64,000 nucleotides of DNA, taken from positions 33,307-97,306 of the IMG/VR virus record IMGVR_UViG_3300031576_000011, one strand, 5' to 3'. The stretch comes from a virus. The notes under the pieces are model-generated. The model made no database searches. It saw only the letters and a list, made by a program, of their open reading frames with translations, and was not told the origin of the DNA. Of this stretch, positions 39,905 to 47,927 are shown piece by piece. Position numbers and translations under genes: made by a program. Each line of letters opens with the position of its first letter. Position 1 is the first letter of the stretch.

Positions 39905-40345
39905 TCAGCGGGTCTCCGGGCACGTCCAGTAGCCGTAGACGCAGCGCGTGCCCTCGCGCGACGGGTCGTGCGTGTCGCGCACCTCGCCGTCGATCACCGC
40001 CGCGTAGTGCTTGCTCAACACCACCACCAGCCTCCCGCGCGGCAACTCGTCCGACAGGAGATGCACCCGGCAGCCGGTCCCGATCCCCATCGTCGGAGTC
40101 CAGGGCCAGCCGAGGGCGTCCAGGATCCGCCGCATCGTCGTCCCGTACACGCCGGTCCGCGCCGACGACTTCGCGCGCCGGCGCTTGCTCGCCCGCTCGC
40201 GCAGGCCCCACGCGTTCACCATGTCGTACACCTGTGTGTACGGCCAGCGCGACGCGATGGTCAGCGCCCGCACCGCGCAGTCGCCGGCCTTCCCGCGGAA
40301 GCCCGCGGCCGCGCGTCCGCCGTCGTCGTAGACCCAGGAGGTCAC
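39905..40345 (-). CDS. papain/C39-like cysteine-peptidase-fold protein
   Basis: 146 aa from a GTG (GTGA overlap). GKAGDCAVRALTIAS (Cys 23), then SKHYAAVIDGEVRDTHDPSR (His 113, Asp 127) give a Cys-His-Asp order like C39/papain-fold peptidases. The ending RCVYGYW recurs in uncharacterised phage homologues. It could cleave a host or phage protein or ubiquitin-like tag; activity is unproven. Confidence 0.5.
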   Translation of the reverse strand: MTSWVYDDGGRAAAGFRGKAGDCAVRALTIASRWPYTQVYDMVNAWGLRERASKRRRAKSSARTGVYGTTMRRILDALGWPWTPTMGIGTGCRVHLLSDELPRGRLVVVLSKHYAAVIDGEVRDTHDPSREGTRCVYGYWTCPETR

Positions 40346-40728
40346 GCCGGCCTCGTCTCGCTCCGCGCGAGCACCGCGCGGGCGTCCGTCAGGAACCTGT
40401 CCATCCTCGTGATCCCGCGGATCACGCCGAGCGGCACGTCCTCGCCCCGGCGGTCGGCCGCCTTCTTCGTCTCGCGCCGGTAGTACGCGAGGATCGCGTC
40501 GAGCACATGCAGCGGGCTGTTCTCCTCTGACGACTGATCGCCGCGCAGCACCGCGAGAAGGTCGGGCGCGGCGGCGATCAACTGGGCATCGGCCTCGGCC
40601 TGCTCGTGGGTCATGGCCACGCGAGCGATGAGGCGCTTGCCAACGGACTCGATGTGGTAGGCGAGGGTGTGGCCTTCGCCAACTCGGTAGGCGGACCACG
40701 GTCCAGTTGTATGGCTCGTCGTCCTCAT
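40342..40728 (-). CDS. small protein, function unknown
   Basis: 128 aa. HTTGPWSAYRVGEGHTLAYHIES and AMTHEQAEADAQLIAAAPDL are features of a small family common in phages (ERF-independent, function unknown). Confidence 0.65.
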   Translation of the reverse strand: MRTTSHTTGPWSAYRVGEGHTLAYHIESVGKRLIARVAMTHEQAEADAQLIAAAPDLLAVLRGDQSSEENSPLHVLDAILAYYRRETKKAADRRGEDVPLGVIRGITRMDRFLTDARAVLARSETRPA

Positions 40729-41153
40729 GCTCTCGCCTCCGTTGCCGTTCCCATCTCGGCCGCCGTGATCGCCCGCGCCCGCAGCCGATCGCGCGCGTCC
40801 CGCCGCACGTTCGCCTCGGCCATGTGCTTCTCCGCGACGGCCTGGTGCATGCTCGCCTCCGCGAGCCGCGCGCGGAACACCACGTCGTCTCCGCGCGACC
40901 ACGATTGCATCCCCTCTTCGGCCCGGCGCTTCGCGTTCGCGAGTTGCTCGGCAGCGAGCCGCTCGAGGCCCGTGATCGCGACTGCCTCGCGGGTGATCCA
41001 GTCCCGTAGCACGGCGCCGTCCGTGTCGTTCCAGCGCCGGCACACCTCCCGCAAGAAGGCGTCGCTCGCGGCGCCGTCCAACAGGACGTAGCCGGTCCCG
41101 GGGGCGAACAGCTTCCCAGGCGTGTACCCGAGGCTGTGCTTGAAGTCCGCCAT
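40725..41153 (-). CDS. small helical protein
   Basis: 142 aa. N-terminal MADFKHSLGYTPGKLFAPG, then long helices. ATGA overlap downstream. No family. Confidence 0.6.
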   Translation of the reverse strand: MADFKHSLGYTPGKLFAPGTGYVLLDGAASDAFLREVCRRWNDTDGAVLRDWITREAVAITGLERLAAEQLANAKRRAEEGMQSWSRGDDVVFRARLAEASMHQAVAEKHMAEANVRRDARDRLRARAITAAEMGTATEARA

Positions 41154-41163
41154 CGTGTGCCTC

Positions 41164-41454
41164 CTACCGCCCCGCCGCGGCGTCGCGGCTCCTCACGTCC
41201 GGGGTGTAGATGTCCGTGAGCGTGACCACGGCGCGCCCCGCCTTCCGGGCACGCCCACCCCGCGCGGGCGGGCACTCCACGCTCGCCACGACGTCGTTGA
41301 TCGGGACTTCGTCCCCCGAGCACTCGTCCTCGTCACGCTCGCCGGTGCGCTCGAAGACCACGACCGCGCTCCCGGGATGGGCCGCGCCCATTTCGCGCAA
41401 CTCGACTTCGGCCAGCGCGAGCAACGCGCGCAGCCGGTCCAGAGTCATCGTCAC
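41164..41454 (-). CDS. small protein, function unknown
   Basis: 96 aa from GTG 41454 (GTGA overlap with the gene upstream). Acidic middle (RTGERDEDECSGDEVPINDV), beta-rich C-terminus. Confidence 0.55.
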   Translation of the reverse strand: MTMTLDRLRALLALAEVELREMGAAHPGSAVVVFERTGERDEDECSGDEVPINDVVASVECPPARGGRARKAGRAVVTLTDIYTPDVRSRDAAAGR

Positions 41455-41783
41455 GGCGACCCCCTCTCGATCAGGACCACGTTGCCAGACCGCAGAAGCA
41501 CGGCGAGACCTTCGCTGGCACTTCCGTTCAGGTTCAGTCTCGCCATGCCGCCCGGTCCCTCCTCGAGGCGCGCCGTGACGGTGAAGCGCTCGCCCAACAG
41601 GAACTCGATCGGAAGTTCCGGCAGCACGAGGTCTGGCCCTTCCCAGGTCCGCATGCGCACGCGAGTCTGTCCCGTGGAGATTTTCAAGGCGTTCTCGCGC
41701 TCCTCTGCGAGCCGCATCGTGAGGACGCGGATCTCTTCCTGCGCCCACCGGGGCAGCCGCGCGAGCATCTCGGGCGTCACCAT
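41451..41783 (-). CDS. small protein, function unknown
   Basis: 110 aa. WAQEEIRVLTMRLAEERENAL is a long helix; the C-terminal half is beta-rich. It resembles small phage proteins that occur near exonuclease genes. The frame also opens at the adjacent ATG/GTG pair. Confidence 0.6.
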   Translation of the reverse strand: MVTPEMLARLPRWAQEEIRVLTMRLAEERENALKISTGQTRVRMRTWEGPDLVLPELPIEFLLGERFTVTARLEEGPGGMARLNLNGSASEGLAVLLRSGNVVLIERGSP

Positions 41784-42016
41784 CACGGCCTCCTCCGGCA
41801 CGCCTCGCACGGCTCCACGATCTTCAGGTCCGCCACCTCGGCGAGGAACGCTGCCACGTCGGCCGCGCTCAACCGCCGCACGCGCTGACCGGAGAGGTCG
41901 CGCCCCGTGTACCGGGCCGAGGCGCCGCAGCACCGCCCGTGCAGGATGCAGCCGTTGTCGCCCGAGTAGTAGGCGGCGTCCTGCAGCACGGGCGTGGGAT
42001 CGACGGCCTTACTCAT
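41783..42016 (-). CDS. Cys-rich small protein
   Basis: 77 aa. GCILHGRCCGASARYTGRDL and a C-terminal PCEAC give at least five Cys, likely metal-binding. Confidence 0.6.
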   Translation of the reverse strand: MSKAVDPTPVLQDAAYYSGDNGCILHGRCCGASARYTGRDLSGQRVRRLSAADVAAFLAEVADLKIVEPCEACRRRP

Positions 42017-42368
42017 TCGCCTGCTTCCACAGGCGGAGGCGCGCCGCGGATCGGATCGCTCGCTCGACGCTGTCGATCTCGGCCACCGTCTCCGTCGCCA
42101 GGGACTCGACCGTCGCCCACGCCGCTTGGTAGACGCGCGAGCCGCAGTTGGTCTCGATGTCGGCGTCCAGTCGGATCTTCTCCGCCTCCTCGCGCAGGGG
42201 CGGGAGGCTGGCGACGTCCGCGACGAGGTACCGCCAGTCCCGATCCTCTCTCTTCGCCGCTTCGTGGAGGCGGAGCGTCTGCTTCCGGATCGCAGCCAAC
42301 TCCTCCACCGCGGCCTCGACGTCTTGGGCGACGTCCGCGGCGAGCACGCCATCGGTCTTCTTCGTCAT
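42009..42368 (-). CDS. helical coiled-coil protein
   Basis: 119 aa, acidic helices with heptad character (DVEAAVEELAAIRKQTLRLH). The word GGATTTCAAGGCCCCGG lies 10 nt before its start. Confidence 0.6.
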   Translation of the reverse strand: MTKKTDGVLAADVAQDVEAAVEELAAIRKQTLRLHEAAKREDRDWRYLVADVASLPPLREEAEKIRLDADIETNCGSRVYQAAWATVESLATETVAEIDSVERAIRSAARLRLWKQANE

Positions 42369-42464
42369 GGTCCCTCCGGATTTCAAGGCCCCGGCCGTGC
42401 CGTCTGGCGGGCGCGCGCCTGGCGCGGCGTCGCGTCCGTCCAGCGGCACGGTCCGGGGCGTCCG

Positions 42465-42803
42465 CTAGTAGCCCGCCTCCTCCAGCACCTCGTCCAGCCC
42501 CCTCGCCGACACCGACTCCCACGCCGGGAACCCGATGCCCGTCTCCGGGTCCACCTCGGCCGCCAGCCGGGAGGCGTCGCACCGCATCTGCACCGTGCGG
42601 CTGCACGGGCCCTCGCAGTCCCGCCCCTCGTCGATCGACTCTCGGTAGACCACGTCCCCCACCCGCTCGAAGTTCTCCGTCAGCGCGCGCCAGCCCTGCT
42701 CGGTCGACACGCTCCCGGTCGTGAGGCACGCGCGCCCGCCGTCGTCCAGCGCGATCCCGCGGGGCTCGTTGTCCCACCAGATCCAGAAGGTCAGCCGGCG
42801 CAT
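42465..42803 (-). CDS. paralogue of the gene at 35296-35670
   Basis: 112 aa. FERVGDVVYRES...RDCEGPCS...FPAWESV...EEAGY parallels the other gene across its whole C-terminal half. Likely a duplicated small domain of unknown role. Confidence 0.65.
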   Translation of the reverse strand: MRRLTFWIWWDNEPRGIALDDGGRACLTTGSVSTEQGWRALTENFERVGDVVYRESIDEGRDCEGPCSRTVQMRCDASRLAAEVDPETGIGFPAWESVSARGLDEVLEEAGY

Positions 42804-43009
42804 CGGGTCACCTCCGTCGGGTCGTTCGGATCGCCAGGCTCCCCGTGGTAGGCGCGAGCGACCACGCCACCAAGACCCGGGCCGCGATAGGTGTGGACGC
42901 TCGAGCGCCCGCCGTGCCGCGACTCCAGGCGCAGCGTCCAGCCCTCGCCCGTCGCGCAGAGCGTGAGGTCCCAGTCCCGCCCCAACTCCACCAGCCGCTC
43001 GCCTACCAC
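42791..43009 (-). CDS. small protein, function unknown
   Basis: 72 aa from GTG 43009, 7 nt after GAGGAGG. Compact beta fold (DLTLCATGEGWTLRLES). A GC hairpin and a copy of the ATCCAGGC word lie upstream in the gap. Confidence 0.55.
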   Translation of the reverse strand: MVGERLVELGRDWDLTLCATGEGWTLRLESRHGGRSSVHTYRGPGLGGVVARAYHGEPGDPNDPTEVTRCAG

Positions 43010-43073
43010 GGCACCACCTCCTCGCGCTGGGCCAGCGCCAGCGGCGCAGGAAATCCAGGCTCGCCGCGCGCGG

Positions 43074-43349
43074 TCATGCGCGCTCCGCCGTCGCCATGTC
43101 GAACTCCCCGACGAACACCGTGCGACCCAGTTCCAGGCGCTCCGTGCCGCTGAACACATCCCACGCCTCGACCGGCTCAAGCAGCGTGGCCCAGTACCGC
43201 CAGCCCGTCTCGTCGTCGTGCCACGCCTTCGTGATCTTCGCGGAGAACGACAGCGCGCCGCGGAGGTCCATGGCGGTCCCGCCGGACGCGTTCAGCCAGA
43301 CCACCTTCTTGAACTTCACCACGTCGCCGACCTCAGGGATCTGCCGCAC
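43074..43349 (-). CDS. small protein, function unknown
   Basis: 91 aa from a GTG with AGGAGG upstream. EVGDVVKFKKVVWLNASGG is a beta-rich opening; the C-terminus has TVFVGEFDMATAER. Confidence 0.55.
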   Translation of the reverse strand: MRQIPEVGDVVKFKKVVWLNASGGTAMDLRGALSFSAKITKAWHDDETGWRYWATLLEPVEAWDVFSGTERLELGRTVFVGEFDMATAERA

Positions 43350-43357
43350 GCGCCCTC

Positions 43358-43774
43358 CTATCCACGCGCCATCGTGTCGATGGCCGCGTCCAGCAGGCGG
43401 AGCACGTCCTCCTGCGTCCGCTCCTCCGCGTCGTTCCAGTCGTCCAGGGTCCGCACGTACGGACGGTCGTTCGGATCCAGCCGCCGGTCGCACCCCGCCT
43501 CCGCGTCTTCGGCCAGCGCGTCGTCCAGCGCCTCCGTGACCAGCGCGCGAATCGCGCCCGCCACCGGCCACATCATCCACAGCCCCACGCCGTGCTCTGC
43601 GCACGCCACGTCCACCGCCCCCTCGATGTCCCAGGCGACCGCCGACGGGCTCCCGATCTCCACGGGATTCCCGAGGTGGTTCACCGCGCCGAAGTCCCGC
43701 GTCCAGCCCTTCTGCAGGAGCGCCTTCGCGCGCACGAGGATCGCGAGCGCCGTGAGTTGGTCCTTGTGGTCCAC
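43358..43774 (-). CDS. DUF6197-like protein, copy 1
   Basis: 138 aa from a GTG. DWNDAEERTQEDVLRLLDAAI near the C-terminus and VRAKALLQKGWTRDFGAVN near the N-terminus match the genes at 44108 and 45182. The family is of unknown function and occurs on many actinobacterial and other phages. Three copies in 2.2 kb mark a local expansion. Confidence 0.65.
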   Translation of the reverse strand: MDHKDQLTALAILVRAKALLQKGWTRDFGAVNHLGNPVEIGSPSAVAWDIEGAVDVACAEHGVGLWMMWPVAGAIRALVTEALDDALAEDAEAGCDRRLDPNDRPYVRTLDDWNDAEERTQEDVLRLLDAAIDTMARG

Positions 43775-43775
43775 G

Positions 43776-43946
43776 TTACGCCTCCGCCATCGCGGCGCGG
43801 ACCTCGGCCTCGGTCGCCTGCACGAGCAGTTCCAGGTAGTGCTCCGGGCTGTCGCCCTCCATGCGCACCAGGGCGTCGTCCACGCGAGATCCACGGTCGA
43901 GTTCCACCAAGTTCTGGGCCGTGATGGGGCGACTCCGCGTCGGCAC
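43776..43946 (-). CDS. 56-aa small protein (short ORF)
   Basis: GTG start with AGG just upstream, product of the type VPTRSRPITAQNLVELDRG...EGDSPEHYLELLVQ. It fills a gap otherwise lacking a gene and reads as a sensible acidic/helical peptide. Below the usual length cut-off. Confidence 0.4.
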   Translation of the reverse strand: MPTRSRPITAQNLVELDRGSRVDDALVRMEGDSPEHYLELLVQATEAEVRAAMAEA

Positions 43947-43973
43947 CGCCTCACAGGCGGCGAGCCACGCGGG

Positions 43974-44126
43974 TCAGCCCGCGCCGGAGACGGTCACGAA
44001 CGCCCGCGCGTCGTCCCCGCAGGCGATCGGCGTGCGGCGCTTCGCGTGCCGCCGCAGCCGCGCCCGTTGGGCCTTCGGCAGAGTGCGGAAGCGATCCCGC
44101 AGGCCACTCACGACTGCGCTGCGCAT
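43974..44126 (-). CDS. 50-aa basic protein
   Basis: MRSAVVSGLRDRFRTLPKAQ is very Arg/Lys-rich, with GGAGGACAC before the ATG. Possibly a DNA- or RNA-binding peptide. Its first 19 nt overlap the gene upstream. Confidence 0.5.
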   Translation of the reverse strand: MRSAVVSGLRDRFRTLPKAQRARLRRHAKRRTPIACGDDARAFVTVSGAG

Positions 44127-44488
44127 GTGTCCTCCGACCTCCCGGGCTCTCCGGCCGCGATCGCGATCGCCTCGTCCAGCACCGCCAGTACCTCCGCCTG
44201 GGTCCGGCCCTCCGCGTCGTTCCAGCTCGCGAGCGACCCAGGCAAGCGCTTCTCCGGGTCTCGCATCGCGATGGCGGACGTCACGAACGCGCCCGATCCG
44301 TACCCGGCTCTCCCCTGGGGCAGGCCAGCGAATCCGAGCGCCCCGAGCAGGCACCACACGCACGCGGCCGGGTCGCTCGGCTCGACGGTGGACCCGGTGG
44401 AGTCGCGCGCGAAGGACCGCTGGGTCCAGCCCTGCGCGATCAACACGCGCGCGCCCCGCAGCACCTCGAGTCTCGGGTTCGGGCTCAT
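44108..44488 (-). CDS. DUF6197-like protein, copy 2
   Basis: 126 aa. LRGARVLIAQGWTQRSFARD...DPAACVWCLLGALGFAG...WNDAEGRTQAEVLAVLDEAI carries all the family signatures (GWTQ, CVWC, WNDxxGRTQxEVL). Start at ATG 44488. Confidence 0.7.
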   Translation of the reverse strand: MSPNPRLEVLRGARVLIAQGWTQRSFARDSTGSTVEPSDPAACVWCLLGALGFAGLPQGRAGYGSGAFVTSAIAMRDPEKRLPGSLASWNDAEGRTQAEVLAVLDEAIAIAAGEPGRSEDTCAAQS

Positions 44489-44652
44489 CGCTCCTCCACG
44501 GCCCTCGCGGTCGGCTCCCAGATGTCGGTGCGCACGCCTTCTCGCTCGACGTAGATCTCCTTCGTGGCGCCGCACCGACAGGTGAAGAACGCGTCGCAGG
44601 ACTGTGCCGCGCCCTTCCCGTCCTTCTGCCAGAGATGCTCGTGCGTCGTCAT
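44485..44652 (-). CDS. small zinc-ribbon protein
   Basis: 55 aa. CDAFFTCRCGATKEIYVER gives a C...CxC pattern typical of small phage zinc ribbons. ATGA overlaps on both sides. Confidence 0.6.
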   Translation of the reverse strand: MTTHEHLWQKDGKGAAQSCDAFFTCRCGATKEIYVEREGVRTDIWEPTARAVEER

Positions 44653-44888
44653 CGCGCCACCACCACGAAGGACATCCCGTCGTCGTACAGGGCGACGATC
44701 CCGTGCCGCAGCAGCCGGGTCAGGCTCGCCGCGAGCTCGTGGTCCGCCACGTACTCGCCCACGATGTTGTTCCGCAGCCACCAGGCGATGCTCGTGAACG
44801 AGGTTGGGAAGTCCAGCCGCACGTGGATCACGACGAGGTCGTCGATCTGCATCTCGCGGGATGTCAGGACGTGCTCGATGAGCGCCAT
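44649..44888 (-). CDS. small protein related to the C-terminus of the 46107 product
   Basis: 79 aa from ATG 44888 with AAGGAGG 8 nt upstream. Its last 28 residues (LAASLTRLLRHGIVALYDDG) match the C-terminus of the product at 46107-46550 (VAAALTVLIRLGTVALYDDG), so the two genes share a duplicated domain, probably a winged helix. Confidence 0.6.
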   Translation of the reverse strand: MALIEHVLTSREMQIDDLVVIHVRLDFPTSFTSIAWWLRNNIVGEYVADHELAASLTRLLRHGIVALYDDGMSFVVVAR

Positions 44889-44905
44889 GCTCAATCCTCC
44901 TTGCC

Positions 44906-44922
44906 AGAAAATCCAGGCTCCG
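44906..44922 (-). promoter_or_regulatory. recurring AGAAAATCCAGGCTCCG word, gap copy
   Basis: Best copy of the recurring word. Leftward it reads CGGAGCCTGGATTTTCT and stands immediately before CAAGGAGGATTGAGCATG. The same word precedes the starts of the genes ending at 38559, 42009, 42791 and 47679. Candidate leader element. Confidence 0.5.
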
Positions 44923-44966
44923 CCCCGCGCCTCGTGCCCGCCCGCGCTGCGTCGCGTCGGGTCAGG

Positions 44967-45185
44967 TCACGAGGCGCGGGGCTCCGGTGCCGTCAGGCAC
45001 TCGAGGACCCACAGGACCACGCCCCACGCCACGGGCAGCGTCGTGTTCGTCCGATCCGTGTACTGCTCGGCCGCCGCGTCCAGACGGTAGCGGTAGACCT
45101 CCGCCATCTCCTCCCGGTTCAGCGTGAGGTGGTGGCTGGGGTCGAACCCCGGTGGCACCGTCCACGGGATCGGCTCGAGCGTCAT
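44967..45185 (-). CDS. small protein, function unknown
   Basis: 72 aa. NREEMAEVYRYRLDAAAEQY is a helix; the C-terminal hydrophobic segment (PVAWGVVLWVLECL) may be buried or membrane-associated. Confidence 0.55.
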   Translation of the reverse strand: MTLEPIPWTVPPGFDPSHHLTLNREEMAEVYRYRLDAAAEQYTDRTNTTLPVAWGVVLWVLECLTAPEPRAS

Positions 45186-45535
45186 GCGCCCTCCGCGGCG
45201 ATCGCCGCGTCGAAGAGCCCGATCACCTCCGCCTGCGTCCGCCCCGGGCGGTCGTTCCAGACGACCAGCGGGTTCTGCTCGAGCGACGCCACCCGAGGAT
45301 CCCAGGCTTTCGCCTCGACGGTCAGCAGCCCCATCGCGACGCCTCGCGCCTCGGAATCCTCCGGGGGCTCGTGCGGCGTGGTCGTCGCGAACAGCGCCCC
45401 GGCCGCGCACCACACGCACGCCAGCGGATGCTCCGGCTGGACCCGTCTCTGCGCCGCGTCGCGCGCCATCGCGCCCTGCGTCCAGCCGGTCCGGATGCGC
45501 TCGCGCGCCGCCCGCAGGATTTCCAGCACCGTCAT
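45182..45535 (-). CDS. DUF6197-like protein, copy 3
   Basis: 117 aa. ILRAARERIRTGWTQGAMARD...PLACVWCAAGALFATT...WNDRPGRTQAEVIGLFDAAI. Same three signatures as the copies at 43358 and 44108. Confidence 0.7.
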   Translation of the reverse strand: MTVLEILRAARERIRTGWTQGAMARDAAQRRVQPEHPLACVWCAAGALFATTTPHEPPEDSEARGVAMGLLTVEAKAWDPRVASLEQNPLVVWNDRPGRTQAEVIGLFDAAIAAEGA

Positions 45536-45669
45536 CGGCCACTCCTCGCACGGGCGTGCTTCTGGATGTGGTGGGCCACCAGCCGGCGCGGATAGGGGTG
45601 CCGACACACCGGGCACGTCCACCGCTTCGCTCCCAGCCGCGCCCGCTCACGCTTCGCCGCGCTGCTCAT
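45532..45669 (-). CDS. 45-aa C2H2-like zinc-finger protein
   Basis: ATG 45669, ends with an ATGA overlap on the next gene. CPVCRHPYPRRLVAHHIQKH is a classical CxxC...HHxxxH finger preceded by a basic stretch, a probable DNA-binding peptide. Below the usual length cut-off but strongly supported by the motif and overlap. Confidence 0.65.
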   Translation of the reverse strand: MSSAAKRERARLGAKRWTCPVCRHPYPRRLVAHHIQKHARARSGR

Positions 45670-45816
45670 GATCCCTCCGATCTAACGGGTGGCCACCCTC
45701 GGGAGGTCGACCACCCACTGGGACTGTCTCCCCGTCCCGCGGGACAACTCCGATGCGGGGGACACCGATGCGCTAGACCATGGGACACCTCCGCCGCCGT
45801 GTGCGGCCCGTTGATC

Positions 45817-46107
45817 CTACTCCGCACGCGCCTGGCCGACGCCAGGCTCGGGGCCATCCCCGCGTGCGCATTCGGTCTCCCTGTCTGGGATCGTGCAGAC
45901 CTCCAGCCACCACGCCACCAGCCGCTGCCCCATGAGATAGGTCCCTCGTGTCCGCGCCGCCCATTGCTCCGCCGCGCACGCGAAGAGCCCTTGCCAGCAC
46001 GCGGAGACTTCCTCGCGGTCGAGCGGGGTGAGCCCCTCCACCTGAGCGAGCGTCACCTCTCCCCACGGGAATGGCCAGGGACCAGGGAACAGCCAGTCGT
46101 TCTCCAT
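45817..46107 (-). CDS. small protein, function unknown
   Basis: 96 aa, Trp-rich (LFPGPWPFPWGEV, CWQGLFACAAEQWAA). Preceded by an ATGA overlap with the longer gene upstream. Confidence 0.6.
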   Translation of the reverse strand: MENDWLFPGPWPFPWGEVTLAQVEGLTPLDREEVSACWQGLFACAAEQWAARTRGTYLMGQRLVAWWLEVCTIPDRETECARGDGPEPGVGQARAE

Positions 46108-46550
46108 CACGGCCTCCCGACGGTGAACGACACCCCGTCGTCGTACAGGGCCACCGTCCCCAACCGGATCAGCACGGTCAACGCCGCCGCCACCTCGTGG
46201 TCCGCGGCGTCGTCCGGACCCTGCTGCCGCACGAACCACACGAGGCTGCGGAACGAGACCGGACCGACCGTGCGCACGAGCCGCTCGACGAGCCCCGCGA
46301 TCTCCACCGCCCGCGGCGGCACGCACACCACCGCGGCGCACGTCTCGCAGACCGTCCCCTTGGCGCCACGCGCCGTCAGGATTCCAGGCGTCAGGATCCG
46401 GCTCTGCTCCACGTAGTCCCGTGTCGGCTGCGTCCCGATCCGCGCTTGCATCGCGTCGCACCGCCGGCGCCAGCACCCCGGGCAGTAGTCGAGCGCGTCC
46501 ACGTCCACCCGCCATCCCGCGAAGCCGTCCAGCATCGTCTCCATGATCAT
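46107..46550 (-). CDS. Cys-rich protein with winged-helix-like C-terminus
   Basis: 147 aa. DYCPGCWRRRC and VCETCAAVVC make two zinc knuckles in the first half. The C-terminal half (SLVWFVRQQGPDDAADHEVA ... LGTVALYDDG) looks like a small winged helix and is shared with the gene at 44649. Confidence 0.6.
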   Translation of the reverse strand: MIMETMLDGFAGWRVDVDALDYCPGCWRRRCDAMQARIGTQPTRDYVEQSRILTPGILTARGAKGTVCETCAAVVCVPPRAVEIAGLVERLVRTVGPVSFRSLVWFVRQQGPDDAADHEVAAALTVLIRLGTVALYDDGVSFTVGRP

Positions 46551-46753
46551 GCCGCCTCCACGTGCGCGTCCCACGCCACCCGCGTCGCGTCCGCACGGCC
46601 GCGCACGGACGACAGGAAGACCACCATCTCGATCCCCTCCGCGTGTTCCGCACACGCGCGCCACTGGTACGTCTCCGGGTCGGGCACCACCGTCGCGACC
46701 GCGGGCTTCCCGCAGCGCGCCCCCTGCACCCAGCGCTGGCACGTCCTGTCCAT
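46547..46753 (-). CDS. small zinc-binding protein
   Basis: 68 aa. CQRWVQGARCGKPAVATVVP followed by CAEHAE gives C...C...CxxH. ATGA overlap downstream. Confidence 0.6.
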   Translation of the reverse strand: MDRTCQRWVQGARCGKPAVATVVPDPETYQWRACAEHAEGIEMVVFLSSVRGRADATRVAWDAHVEAA

Positions 46754-46754
46754 G

Positions 46755-47213
46755 CTACGCCGTCTCCTGCATGGCCTTCGCCACCGCCGCCACCACGCTC
46801 TCCGGCGCCGCCTTCGTCAGCACCACGGTCACCCCCGTGTCCGACCAGGCCATCCGCGTGCCGCTCGCCGTGTGCTCCGCCGTCGCCGTCCCGAGGTCCA
46901 CGTTCGCGTAGCAAATCCAGGCTCCGCCCGGGGCGAAGCGCTGCTCGGCTGCCGCCAGCCGACGTCCGGCCGCCTCCGCCCGCGCCCGCGCCGGCTTCCC
47001 CAACCCCACGAGGCGCTCCACGTGCCGCGCCCCGCGCGTCGCCACCTTCCGCAGCCCCGCCTCGAGCAGCGCCCGCACGTCCGGGTGCAGGTGCGGCGCC
47101 CGCAGCATCACCTCCAGCCGCGCCGCCTCCTGCGTCGCGTCGGTCACGCGGGCGCGCGCCTGCGCCGTCTGGCTCGCCACATCGAAGTCCAGCAGCCTCG
47201 GGTTCACCCACAT
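46755..47213 (-). CDS. helical protein, function unknown
   Basis: 152 aa from ATG 47213 with GGCGGAGGG upstream. Long helices in the N-terminal two-thirds, a short beta-rich C-terminus (WICYANVDLGTATAEHTASG). Its C-terminal part resembles that of the coiled-coil protein at 48177 (PGGAWICYANVDLGTATA versus PAWKISINPDLGLATA), suggesting a shared module. Confidence 0.6.
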   Translation of the reverse strand: MWVNPRLLDFDVASQTAQARARVTDATQEAARLEVMLRAPHLHPDVRALLEAGLRKVATRGARHVERLVGLGKPARARAEAAGRRLAAAEQRFAPGGAWICYANVDLGTATAEHTASGTRMAWSDTGVTVVLTKAAPESVVAAVAKAMQETA

Positions 47214-47334
47214 CGTCGTACCCTCCGCCCCTCGCCAGGGGCTGTCGATTTCCAGGGCCACCTGCGCGCGTCACCGCGCGTCGGGTCGCCGCCTCCGCGC
47301 GCGCGTCGCGTGCGCAGACGGGGCGCCCCGCGCC

Positions 47335-47586
47335 CTACCCGATCTCGACGGGCTCCTCCACCTGGTCGGCCTCCCCCATCGGGAGGTCGTCGGCCGTGTC
47401 GTCGGCCCCGAACGTCGGGAGGTCGTCGTCCTCCACCAGGCCCAGGCCGACCGACCGCAGGCACTCCTCCGTCCACATCGCGGTCAGCGTCCCGTGCGAC
47501 ATGGCGTGCCGCGCGCGACACCCCGTGCAGAGGATCCCCTCGCTCGCCACCATCGCCACTCCGCACACCAGGCACTCGCTGTCCAT
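47335..47586 (-). CDS. small acidic zinc protein
   Basis: 83 aa. CLVCGVAMVASEGILCTGC is a four-Cys zinc ribbon; the C-terminus is strongly acidic (LVEDDDLPTFGADDTADD), a common feature of proteins that mimic DNA or bind polymerases. Confidence 0.6.
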   Translation of the reverse strand: MDSECLVCGVAMVASEGILCTGCRARHAMSHGTLTAMWTEECLRSVGLGLVEDDDLPTFGADDTADDLPMGEADQVEEPVEIG

Positions 47587-47678
47587 GGTCCCCTCGGGGG
47601 GGCGCCCCCGCCCCGGGTCTTCCCCCTGGCACCCTCCGCGTCGGGACACCCCGCGCGCGGGCCCAGGATTCTCGGGCG

Positions 47679-47927
47679 CTACGCGCCCGTCTGTGGCCAC
47701 CCGTAGAGGCTCCCGACCGCGCGATCCTCGGCCGTCCCGAAGGGGTCCGCGGCGAACGCGCGTCGATCGTGCATCCCCAGTCCGCAGCCCGCGAGCCCGC
47801 GCGTGGCGACCGCCACGGCGCGCCGCAGCACCCCGAGATGCCACGCGGCGCGCATCCCCCCCGCCTCGTCGCGGGCCCGCGCCGTCCGCAGGGCGCGCGC
47901 CGCGATCTCTCGGAACGTCGTGGTCAT
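47679..47927 (-). CDS. small basic protein
   Basis: 82 aa. MTTTFREIAARALRTARARD starts a helical basic domain; the rest is mixed. The word AGAAAATCCGGGCTCCG lies 12 nt upstream of its start. Confidence 0.55.
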   Translation of the reverse strand: MTTTFREIAARALRTARARDEAGGMRAAWHLGVLRRAVAVATRGLAGCGLGMHDRRAFAADPFGTAEDRAVGSLYGWPQTGA

